Source of the DNA: Bacteroidota bacterium
Lineage (GTDB): Bacteria > Bacteroidota > Bacteroidia > Chitinophagales > Chitinophagaceae
NCBI GenBank assembly: GCA_023409675.1
Contig: JAEYRC010000176.1
Location: forward strand, 1-6,584
Direction: 5' to 3'
Length of the DNA stretch: 6,584 nt
Made by a program: the position numbers and the translations under genes. The notes beneath the pieces are model-generated. The model was not told where the DNA came from, made no database searches, and was given only the letters and a program-made list of their open reading frames with translations. Shown in pieces: positions 1-5,784 of the stretch (the first letter of the stretch is position 1; each line of letters starts with the position of its first letter).

Positions 1-160
1 TTAGATAATAACCTATAAGACTAAATTTAGTGTCAGCAGGATCCAGCAGGCTGCTTATGAATATGCCCTTGATCAGGTGGAACAGTAGCCGGATAATTTT
101 TAGGAGTTGCACTATTGCCAGCCAGGAGAATCCGTTAATTATAATAATATTTGCGTCCAT
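1..160 (-). CDS. Possible hydrophobic membrane protein, N-terminal part only (runs off left edge)
   Basis: An ATG at 160-158 on the minus strand opens a frame of 53 codons with no stop before the window edge. The translation starts MDANIIIINGFSWLAIVQLL and continues with alternating hydrophobic and Lys/Arg residues. Residues about 4-20 could be a membrane segment, followed by a basic patch (KIIRLLFHLIK) and a second hydrophobic stretch. I recognise no family. It lies in the same orientation as the M1 peptidase gene but beyond that gene's terminator, so it would need its own promoter; no Shine-Dalgarno is visible. All three plus-strand frames are closed by stops within the first 18 bases, so no plus-strand gene enters here. 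An open frame of this length in AT-rich DNA can arise by chance, so the call is tentative. Confidence 0.4.
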   Translation of the reverse strand, partial: MDANIIIINGFSWLAIVQLLKIIRLLFHLIKGIFISSLLDPADTKFSLIGYYL

Positions 161-197
161 TTTCGCTATAATTTAATGCGGCAAATTATTCAAATAT

Positions 198-216
198 CCC
201 CCCCCCAAAAAAAAAA
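198..216. repeat. C9-A10 double homopolymer tract
   Basis: Nine C (198-206) are followed directly by ten A (207-216). On the minus strand this reads T10G9 and ends 37 bases before the ATG of the edge ORF, roughly where a promoter could lie. Two near-matches to the Bacteroidota -7 box (ATATTTG and TAATTTG, neither an exact TAnnTTTG) lie between the tract and the ATG. Such tracts slip in replication and are also a common source of sequencing error. Confidence 0.8.
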
Positions 217-280
217 TGCTTTTCAATGAGCAATTTCCATTTATGATTGCAATTTGTCTACAGTATATCTGCATTAATAC

Positions 281-311
281 AAAAAGGAAAGCCCGGAATT
301 TCCGGGCTTTC
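281..311 (-). terminator. Intrinsic terminator of the hupE-M1 peptidase unit
   Basis: The arms GAAAGCCCGGA (287-297) and TCCGGGCTTTC (301-311) are perfectly complementary over 11 bp with a 3-base loop. On the minus strand the hairpin begins 22 bases after the TAA of the M1 peptidase gene and is followed by a T-run (CTTTTTG, from 281-286 on the plus strand). This is a textbook rho-independent terminator for minus-strand transcription. Confidence 0.88.
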
Positions 312-333
312 TGTTCGCTGATCCTGAGCTGAA

Positions 334-2712
334 TTAAAAGGATTTTTTCTCCATGGCTTTCTGCATGGGATTAATTCCTGTTGATTGTCCTCTGGATTGT
401 TGTTTAGTTTTAAAGATCGTAAACTTCGAAGGTGCAGGAATAGCATTCCAACTGTTATTGGTCAGATCGATATCCGCTGTTTCCCGCATAGGATCCAATA
501 CCACACTGGCCACCTCTTTATCCTTTATAAATACCTTAGTAACCTTTTCTTCGTTCAGGCGCCAGATTTGGGCCGGAATACGGTCTATTTCCTTGGTGCC
601 ATCCTTAAATGTCCACTCTACGATCAGTGGCATAACCAGTCCGCCTTTATTGGTAACCGCGATCTCGTAAAAATGTTTTGCAGCGATCTTTTGTTTGGTT
701 TCCTCATCGAGGGGTTCGGTAAAGGCAGGGACAGGAACCGTATAGGTTGTACTGTCGTAAGGTTCAATTCCACGGGCATAGCGCCAGTAGAAATCGCGCA
801 GGGTAGTATCGGTATCTGTATAGAATTTGATGCTGCTGTCTTCCCGGTTACGGATTTTTGAAATGTCTTCAAAATCGTTCAGTTGCGGACGGGGAAGCTT
901 AACCTGGCGTTCTGAATCCTGTGTACCCATATTAACCTGGGCATTGGGATCGGGCCGGAAATATTTTACAGTATCCAGCGACATATCACATACATCGGTG
1001 CTGAAGAACCAGCCTCTCCAGAACCAGTCGAGGTCTTCTCCACTGGCATCTTCCATTGTTCTGAAGAGATCAGCAGGCTCTGGATGTTTGAAGGCCCAGC
1101 GGCGGGCATATTCCTTAAACGCGTAATCGAAGAGTTCTCTGCCCATGATCGTTTCACGTAAAATATTCAGACCGGTAGCGGGCTTGGCATAGGCATTCGG
1201 ACCAAATCCAATGATGTTTTCAGAATTGGTCATGATTGGCTCAAGTTGATTCTTGGGCAACTTCATGTAATCGGTGATCTGGAAAGCCGGACCACGTCTG
1301 CTGGGGAATTTATTATCCCACAGCTCTTCAGCCAGGTATTCCACAAAAGTATTCAGTCCTTCATCCATCCACGTCCACTGGCGTTCATCGCTGTTTACGA
1401 TCATGGGGAAGAAGTTATGGCCTACTTCGTGAATGATCACGCCGATCATGCCATATTTGGTGCTTTCGGTATAAGTACCATCTGGTGATGTACGTCCGTA
1501 GTTAAAACAGATCATCGGGTATTCCATACCGTTGGAGGCTTCAACACTTATCGCAACAGGGTAGGGGTAAGGAAATGTAAAATCGGAATACACCCGGATA
1601 GTATGCGCTACCGCTTTTGTAGAAAAGGGTCTGTACAAACCATAAGCTTCCTTACCATAATAACTCATGGCCATGATCTTTTTGCCTTCAATTACAACGG
1701 GCATGGCGTCCCATACAAATTTGCGGGAGGAAGTCCAGGCGAAATCCCGAACATTATCGGCTTTATAGATCCAGGTTTTTTTCTTTGTGCTTTTGGTTTT
1801 TTCAGCCGCTTTCGCCTCATCCAGTGTTACAATTTCGATGGGCTCTTTGGTTGTTTGCGCTTTGGCCCAGCGTGCTTTCTGTGTTGAAGTCAAATTAGCT
1901 TCATAGTTAAGGCACTCTCCGGTTGAGCCTACCACGTGATCAGCGGGAACGGTCATTTGCACTTTAAAGTTCCCAAAGGTCAGGGCGAATTCACCTCTGC
2001 CGGTAAACTGATGGTTCTGCCAGCCCTGGAAATCACTGTAAACACACAGGCGCGGATACCATTGCGCCATGGTGAAGAGGTAGTTTCCATCTTCGGGGAA
2101 CAATTCATAACCGCCACGTCCGCCCATTGAACCGCGGTCGGATATTTTATAATTCCAATCGATTTTAACCACATATTTCTGTCCAGGTTTGAGTGGAGTC
2201 GGAAGATCCACCCGCATCATGGTTTTGTTGATCACATAGGGCAACTTTTTATTTGCACCATCTGTCAGGTTGGTGATGTTAAAACCATACCCATTATCTT
2301 CCTTTGGCTGCGCATAGCGTTCGATGGCTGCCGCGTTAAGCTGGCGGGGCATAGTGCTGCTGTTCTGGTAGTTGGCGTTATTTACTGAACTGTGTTCATT
2401 TTCATCCAACTGAAACCAGAGATAGGTCAGGATGTCGGGGGAATTGTTATAATAGGTGATGGTTTCACTTCCGGTAAGTGTCAGTTTATCTTCATCAAGC
2501 TCACATTTGATATCATAGTCGGCCCTTTGCTGCCAGTAGGCCGGTCCGGGAGCGCCGCTTGCACTACGATACTGGTTGGGTGTAGGAAGAATAGATCCCA
2601 GTTGTTCAAACTTATTTCCGTGGTTTGAATTGGGATTGTTGCGGTGATCCTGAGCAATTGCCGTGGTGACCAAACCAGACAAGACCAGGAAAGCAGAAAA
2701 GACTTTTCTCAT
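334..2712 (-). CDS. Secreted M1-family zinc metallopeptidase (aminopeptidase-like)
   Basis: 792 residues. The start MRKVFSAFLVLSGLVTTAIA is a typical Sec signal peptide, with likely cleavage after AIA (residue 20), so the enzyme acts in the periplasm or outside the cell. M1 hallmarks are in order: an NVRDFAW block (320-326), the exopeptidase motif GMEYP (395-399, equivalent to GAMEN), zinc ligands H428-EVG-H432 with catalytic E429, and the third zinc ligand E451 exactly 18 residues after H432 (in WMDEGLN). Y508-A-K510 matches the transition-state Tyr and the YxK pattern. Residues about 50-290 fit the N-terminal beta domain; about 600-780 are a beta-rich extension of unassigned fold. No type IX secretion tail is visible: it ends in a Lys-rich stretch (KAMEKKSF). 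The family hydrolyses N-terminal residues from peptides; the true substrate is unknown. The ATG lies 16 bp after the stop of the hupE-like gene, indicating co-transcription, and a strong terminator follows. A short Lys-rich insertion (KSTKKK) precedes the catalytic domain. Confidence 0.93.
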   Translation of the reverse strand: MRKVFSAFLVLSGLVTTAIAQDHRNNPNSNHGNKFEQLGSILPTPNQYRSASGAPGPAYWQQRADYDIKCELDEDKLTLTGSETITYYNNSPDILTYLWFQLDENEHSSVNNANYQNSSTMPRQLNAAAIERYAQPKEDNGYGFNITNLTDGANKKLPYVINKTMMRVDLPTPLKPGQKYVVKIDWNYKISDRGSMGGRGGYELFPEDGNYLFTMAQWYPRLCVYSDFQGWQNHQFTGRGEFALTFGNFKVQMTVPADHVVGSTGECLNYEANLTSTQKARWAKAQTTKEPIEIVTLDEAKAAEKTKSTKKKTWIYKADNVRDFAWTSSRKFVWDAMPVVIEGKKIMAMSYYGKEAYGLYRPFSTKAVAHTIRVYSDFTFPYPYPVAISVEASNGMEYPMICFNYGRTSPDGTYTESTKYGMIGVIIHEVGHNFFPMIVNSDERQWTWMDEGLNTFVEYLAEELWDNKFPSRRGPAFQITDYMKLPKNQLEPIMTNSENIIGFGPNAYAKPATGLNILRETIMGRELFDYAFKEYARRWAFKHPEPADLFRTMEDASGEDLDWFWRGWFFSTDVCDMSLDTVKYFRPDPNAQVNMGTQDSERQVKLPRPQLNDFEDISKIRNREDSSIKFYTDTDTTLRDFYWRYARGIEPYDSTTYTVPVPAFTEPLDEETKQKIAAKHFYEIAVTNKGGLVMPLIVEWTFKDGTKEIDRIPAQIWRLNEEKVTKVFIKDKEVASVVLDPMRETADIDLTNNSWNAIPAPSKFTIFKTKQQSRGQSTGINPMQKAMEKKSF

Positions 2713-2728
2713 TTTATCATCTTTAAAT

Positions 2729-3313
2729 TTAGAAAGGTATTCGTTCCAGTGCCATGATCAGGGAAATCCCGAAAATAGCCCCGGAGCTAAAGAGTAAATA
2801 TTCGCGTCGCGGAAATTTAAAACCCTGAATGCAAATTACGGAAAGTAATAATACTGCCACGACAATTAATAACTGCCCGATTTCGAGTCCTATATTAAAA
2901 GCCAGGAGCTGATTAATGATGCTGGTATCTTTTCCCAGCAGACTCTTCAGGTAATTGGAAAAACCCAAACCATGGATCAATCCGAAAAAACTCGCCAGAA
3001 GAAATTCCAATGAAACAACCCTTTGTTTCCGTTCAACATCTTTTCGAAGGATATTTATCAATGCGGTGATCATAATAGTCACCGGAATGAGAAATTCAAT
3101 CCATTCCGCCGAAACAGTTACCGCATCCAGCGCGCTGAGTGCCAGCGTAATGGAGTGGCCAACGGTGAAAGCGGTAACAAGAATCAGAATTTTTTTCCAA
3201 TCTTTCGGGAGATACCCGATACATAAGGCGGCTATGAAGAGAATATGATCGTAACCCGATAAGTCGGCAATGTGTTCACGGCCGAGTTCAAAAAACATCC
3301 AAAATTCCTGCAT
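2729..3313 (-). CDS. HupE/UreJ-family membrane protein (putative nickel/cobalt permease)
   Basis: 194 residues, strongly hydrophobic, with about six predicted membrane segments (around 24-34, 41-62, 72-89, 104-120, 135-162 and 172-190). Conserved features of the HupE/UreJ group are visible: GREH (11-14) and GYDH (20-23) near the N-terminus, FTVGHSITL (49-57), acidic E70 and E73 before the third helix, FGLIHGLGF (110-118) and FNIGLEIGQ (139-147). The His/Asp/Glu residues are candidate metal ligands. The classical relatives accompany hydrogenase or urease genes and are thought to move Ni2+ (some relatives Co2+). Neither enzyme is encoded here, so the metal and direction are inference. It is first in a minus-strand pair with the M1 peptidase and divergent from the DUF6702 gene. 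The ATG at 3313-3311 is preceded by an AGGA about 10 bases upstream, a weak ribosome binding site. The length is normal for the short Bacteroidota form. Confidence 0.87.
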   Translation of the reverse strand: MQEFWMFFELGREHIADLSGYDHILFIAALCIGYLPKDWKKILILVTAFTVGHSITLALSALDAVTVSAEWIEFLIPVTIMITALINILRKDVERKQRVVSLEFLLASFFGLIHGLGFSNYLKSLLGKDTSIINQLLAFNIGLEIGQLLIVVAVLLLSVICIQGFKFPRREYLLFSSGAIFGISLIMALERIPF

Positions 3314-3340
3314 GTCAAGAAGTTCCTGTGGGGATAAAAG

Positions 3341-3356
3341 GTTTTAACGTTAAGAC
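3341..3356. promoter_or_regulatory. Dyad in the hupE/DUF6702 divergent intergenic region, possible operator
   Basis: TTAACGTTAA (3344-3353) is a perfect palindrome. It extends to the 16-base GTTTTAAC/GTTAAGAC dyad with one mismatched pair. It sits 28 bases upstream of the hupE-like start and 46 bases upstream of the DUF6702 start, so a factor bound here could affect both. No regulator gene is in the window and I do not match it to a known binding site. A palindrome of this length in AT-rich DNA can be chance. Confidence 0.25.
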
Positions 3357-3401
3357 TGAAAAATAAGTAAGAGATTTGTAACAGAAAAATTTAAATGATT
3401 A

Positions 3402-3932
3402 ATGGTCACCTTTCTTCACTTCTGGCTGCTTGTTAATAGCCTGCTGTCTTCTCTTTCCACTGATTTTGCTGCAATTGAAGCAGAACATCCTTTTTATGTC
3501 AGTGTAACGGAGATTAACCATAATGCCGGGACCAATGCCCTGGAAATCAGTTGCAAAATATTTAGGGATGATTTTGAGGTTGCGCTAAACCATAATGCCA
3601 GTTCCCGGATAGACCTGTTCAATCCCCGGGATCAGAAAGTGGTGGAAACCCGGATGGCGGCCTATATGAAAAACCACCTGCTGATTTTTATTGATGGCCG
3701 GCGGGTTGATTTTAATTTTGTTGGCTATGAACGCGAATCTGAAGCCATCTGGAGTTATTATGAAGTGCTGAACTGCCCTGCACCCAAAACAATGGAACTG
3801 AAAAATGCCATCTTATACGATTCGTTTAAAGAACAGATCAACCTGATGCATGTTACGGTTGGCGGTAAGCGGCAAAGCGGAAAGGTTGACTATCCGAAAA
3901 CTACGCTACAACTCGATTTCCGTTCGAAATAA
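3402..3932 (+). CDS. DUF6702-type small exported protein
   Basis: 176 residues. The N-terminus (HFWLLVNSLLSSLS) is hydrophobic and signal-like but has no basic residue before the core, which is unusual; cleavage probably falls just before the HPFYVSVTEI block (H29 onward). That block, the IFRDDFE motif (about 53-59) and the C-terminal EQINLMHV region (about 144-151) fit the Bacteroidota family I know as DUF6702. Beta-strand patterns dominate and no catalytic motif is evident. Its biochemical role is unknown. Candidate metal-binding residues are H29, H40, H64, H92 and H150, none shown to bind. It is divergent from the hupE-like/M1 pair across 88 bp and converges on the corC-like gene. The ATG at 3402 is the only nearby one in frame; the ATG at 3395 is out of frame and stops after 13 codons. 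Exported location and family are fairly sure; function is not. Confidence 0.75.
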   Translation: MVTFLHFWLLVNSLLSSLSTDFAAIEAEHPFYVSVTEINHNAGTNALEISCKIFRDDFEVALNHNASSRIDLFNPRDQKVVETRMAAYMKNHLLIFIDGRRVDFNFVGYERESEAIWSYYEVLNCPAPKTMELKNAILYDSFKEQINLMHVTVGGKRQSGKVDYPKTTLQLDFRSK

Positions 3933-3944
3933 TTCACATCTGCC

Positions 3945-3963
3945 AAAACCACGGCAAGGTTTT
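3945..3963. terminator. Weak hairpin between convergent genes, possible bidirectional terminator
   Basis: AAAACC (3945-3950) pairs with GGTTTT (3958-3963) around a 7-base loop, starting 12 bases after the DUF6702 stop and 46 bases beyond the corC-like stop. T/A-rich flanks give a short U-run in either direction. The 6-bp stem is AT-rich and weak, so this is only a candidate. No stronger hairpin is visible in the 77-bp gap. Confidence 0.3.
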
Positions 3964-4009
3964 AAAAGTTTGAATCAGGAATAGCTATGCCTGGCTGTTA
4001 GCAGAGGGT

Positions 4010-5311
4010 TTATTGTTCGGCCTCCATATCTTCCCGTATTTCTGCTGAAATTCTGACCATTACCTTATCGATGCGCTGCGCATCCATATCTACGATCTCA
4101 ATCGCGAAGCCTTCCCAGTTGAGTTTATCTCCGGTAACCGGTATTCGTTCAAGCTGATCAAGTATAAACCCGGCGAGTGTATCAAATTCCTGGTCGCCTT
4201 CATTCATCATCTCGGTCCGTTCAAACCTGGAAAGAAAGTCATAGAAGGGGATCTGAGCATCGATCAGAAAACTACCGTCTTCGCGCTCCAGGATTTCGTA
4301 ATCTACAATATGTTGTTCGGGGATGTCACCAACAATTGCTTCGAGAATATCGTTAAGGGTGATCATGCCCAGCAAACTTCCGTATTCATCTATAATAAAG
4401 GCCGCATGGGTTTTCGATTGTTTAAATCGTTCCAAAACCTGGTAGGCCGAATTGTTTTCAGGAACATATAAAGGAGGCCGCATCAGGTCTTTGAACAGGG
4501 TAATGTCGGCCGAAGTGTACATATCTTTGATCGACACCATTCCTTTTATATTGTCGATCTGCCCGTCGCAGATAGGGTAGATGGAATGCGGCTCGAGCAG
4601 AATTTTCTCTTTGATGGCAATTTCATTATCGTAGAGGTCGAACCAGACGATATCGCTGCGATGGGTCATCAGGGAGGTGATGTTTCGGTCGCTCAGGTGA
4701 AAAACCCGTTCAATGATCTGCTGCTCAGCTTCTTCAATCGTTCCCTGTTCGGTTCCCTCGCTGATAATGGCTTTGATTTCTTCTTCCGTTACCTGGGTGT
4801 CTTTTGTCTTAATATTGAATAAGTTCACCAGCAGGTTGGTGGATTTCGTCAGCAACCATACAAACGGGTGGGTAATCAGGCTAACAATACGCATTGGTTT
4901 AGCCATGATCTTGGCCACCGTTTCCGGGCGCGACAAGCCCAGTCGTTTAGGCAGCAGTTCGCCCAATACCAGGGTTACATAGGTGAGCACGATAACAATG
5001 ATCAGGGTAGCCAGGCCGTCACTGTAATCTTCAAGGAAGGTGAACCTGTTCAGAAAGGCGACAAAGTTCGATTTTAGCTGCTCTCCCGAATAGATACCGG
5101 TTAGAATTCCGATAAGGGTGATCCCGATCTGGACAGTAGATAAAAAGGTGTCGGGATGATTGGATAAGGCAAGTGCCTCTTTAGCCTGTTTGTCACCGCG
5201 GTGTGCCTGGGCTTCAAGTCTGGCTTTTCGGGCTGAAACCAGTGCAATTTCAGACATTGAAAATAATCCGTTCAGTATAATTAACCCGAGGATTATAAGG
5301 ATTTCTATCAT
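4010..5311 (-). CDS. CorC/HlyC (CNNM-like) membrane protein with CBS pair
   Basis: 433 residues, a normal length for the family often annotated as hemolysin or CorC/TlyC. Residues 1-165 form the DUF21/CNNM membrane domain: hydrophobic segments near 1-22, 55-75, 98-118 and 142-165, with SEIALVS (20-26) and the conserved GELLPKRLGL (117-126). An acidic linker (about 174-200) leads to two CBS repeats at about 211-268 and 275-332; the second includes AFIIDEYGSLLGMITLNDIL (304-323). A CorC_HlyC C-terminal domain occupies about 345-425 and contains GDQEFDTLAGFILD (372-385). Family members take part in Mg2+/Co2+ efflux or resistance, with adenine nucleotides usually sensed by the CBS pair; despite the name, haemolysis is not expected. 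It is a single-gene unit, convergent with the DUF6702 gene and divergent from glmM. The ATG at 5311-5309 begins directly at the first helix (MIEILIILGL). The related gliding protein GldE was considered, but nothing specific to it is seen. Confidence 0.92.
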   Translation of the reverse strand: MIEILIILGLIILNGLFSMSEIALVSARKARLEAQAHRGDKQAKEALALSNHPDTFLSTVQIGITLIGILTGIYSGEQLKSNFVAFLNRFTFLEDYSDGLATLIIVIVLTYVTLVLGELLPKRLGLSRPETVAKIMAKPMRIVSLITHPFVWLLTKSTNLLVNLFNIKTKDTQVTEEEIKAIISEGTEQGTIEEAEQQIIERVFHLSDRNITSLMTHRSDIVWFDLYDNEIAIKEKILLEPHSIYPICDGQIDNIKGMVSIKDMYTSADITLFKDLMRPPLYVPENNSAYQVLERFKQSKTHAAFIIDEYGSLLGMITLNDILEAIVGDIPEQHIVDYEILEREDGSFLIDAQIPFYDFLSRFERTEMMNEGDQEFDTLAGFILDQLERIPVTGDKLNWEGFAIEIVDMDAQRIDKVMVRISAEIREDMEAEQ

Positions 5312-5330
5312 TTCTTATGAATTAGACTAA

Positions 5331-5360
5331 GCCGGAATCTTTTTTTGAAGATCATCCGGC
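5331..5360 (-). promoter_or_regulatory. Hairpin in the probable 5' leader of the corC-like gene
   Basis: The plus strand reads GCCGGA-ATCTT, a 6-base loop, AAGAT, a 2-base CA bulge, then TCCGGC. That gives 11 paired bases in a 30-base element. It ends 19 bases before the ATG of the corC-like gene, so if transcribed it would sit close to the ribosome site. Neither side has the U-run of an intrinsic terminator. It could be an mRNA stability or translation-control element, a protein site in DNA, or chance. It matches no Mg2+ riboswitch that I recognise. Confidence 0.35.
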
Positions 5361-5755
5361 TGCCACCTTTCAATGGCATAACCTATATACGGCGGTGTTG
5401 GTTAACCGGTTTAAGCCGTAGGCAGGAAATCAGTGTAGTTCTTTCCGGAAATAATTCCAATACCTGATTTTTAGTAAAGTTATAGATAAAACCCCGCTGC
5501 AAAAAATTGAGTTTTAAGGAATTTTGTAAAGAATGATTCCCGGGATAGCGCTGGATACTTCAGCATATACCCTAAGGCGGTGTATAAAGTATCCCCATCT
5601 CTCCTGAACGTAAAAAGCGGTTCAGTTGGCAGGGTAGTGGATGGTGGCTACTACTGCAGCGCGGCTAAAATTAGTTGGAAAATCACTATCTTCCCCACCT
5701 TTCCTTCCTCTGAAAATGCCACGAACGGGTTAACGCAATCATGGTAGCAAAACCT

Positions 5756-5763
5756 TATTTTTG
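5756..5763 (+). promoter_or_regulatory. Bacteroidota-type -7 promoter box for glmM
   Basis: TATTTTTG is an exact match to the Bacteroidota sigma-A -7 consensus TAnnTTTG, and its 3' end is 21 bases upstream of the GTG start. Initiation would fall near 5768-5772, leaving a short AT-rich leader without a Shine-Dalgarno, as is usual in this phylum. No clear TTTG -33 box is seen at the expected distance, only a TTAACG near 5730. The match could be coincidental in AT-rich DNA. Confidence 0.45.
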
Positions 5764-5784
5764 CACCCAAATAAATTTTGAACT

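Larger units (their letters stand above)
5312..5784. other. Divergent intergenic region, no convincing gene
   Basis: These 473 bases lie between two divergent starts. The longest ATG frame I checked by hand on the plus strand (from 5534) ends after 24 codons. An antisense frame overlapping the start of glmM is a shadow. No tRNA or known RNA is apparent. Notable items are the leader hairpin at 5331-5360, the palindromes AACCGGTT (5404-5411, within GGTTAACCGGTTTAA) and TTTCCGGAAA (5442-5451), a loose stem CTGAAC/GTTCAG (5604-5609 with 5620-5625), and the -7 box at 5756-5763. The stretch 5470-5750 shows nothing else I can assign. Confidence 0.6.

Noticed and set aside
353..861. Plus-strand open frames of 105 and 158 codons inside the M1 peptidase gene
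   Set aside because: They are antisense to a well-supported coding sequence, resemble no family, and are expected as shadows of its codon pattern.
334..2712. Type IX secretion cargo
   Set aside because: The protein has a Sec signal but the C-terminus lacks a recognisable type IX sorting domain and ends in a Lys-rich tail.
2729..3313. Part of a urease or hydrogenase accessory cluster
   Set aside because: No structural or maturation genes of either enzyme are in the window; neighbours are a peptidase and a DUF6702 protein.
3395..3436. Short frame MINGHLSSLLAAC just before the DUF6702 start, resembling a lipoprotein signal with a lipobox Cys
   Set aside because: It stops directly after the Cys and is out of frame with the DUF6702 protein. 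Translation from 3402 gives a complete protein with its own hydrophobic leader. Most likely coincidence, though a frameshift between the two frames cannot be fully excluded.
4010..5311. True haemolysin, or the gliding protein GldE
   Set aside because: The domain order DUF21-CBS-CBS-CorC_HlyC is that of metal-homeostasis CNNM/CorC proteins. No gliding genes are adjacent and the sequence has no GldE-specific feature that I can identify.
5604..5625. CTGAAC/GTTCAG stem in the long intergenic region as a terminator or small RNA end
   Set aside because: It has only 6 bp with a 10-base loop and no U-run on either side, and no gene ends nearby.
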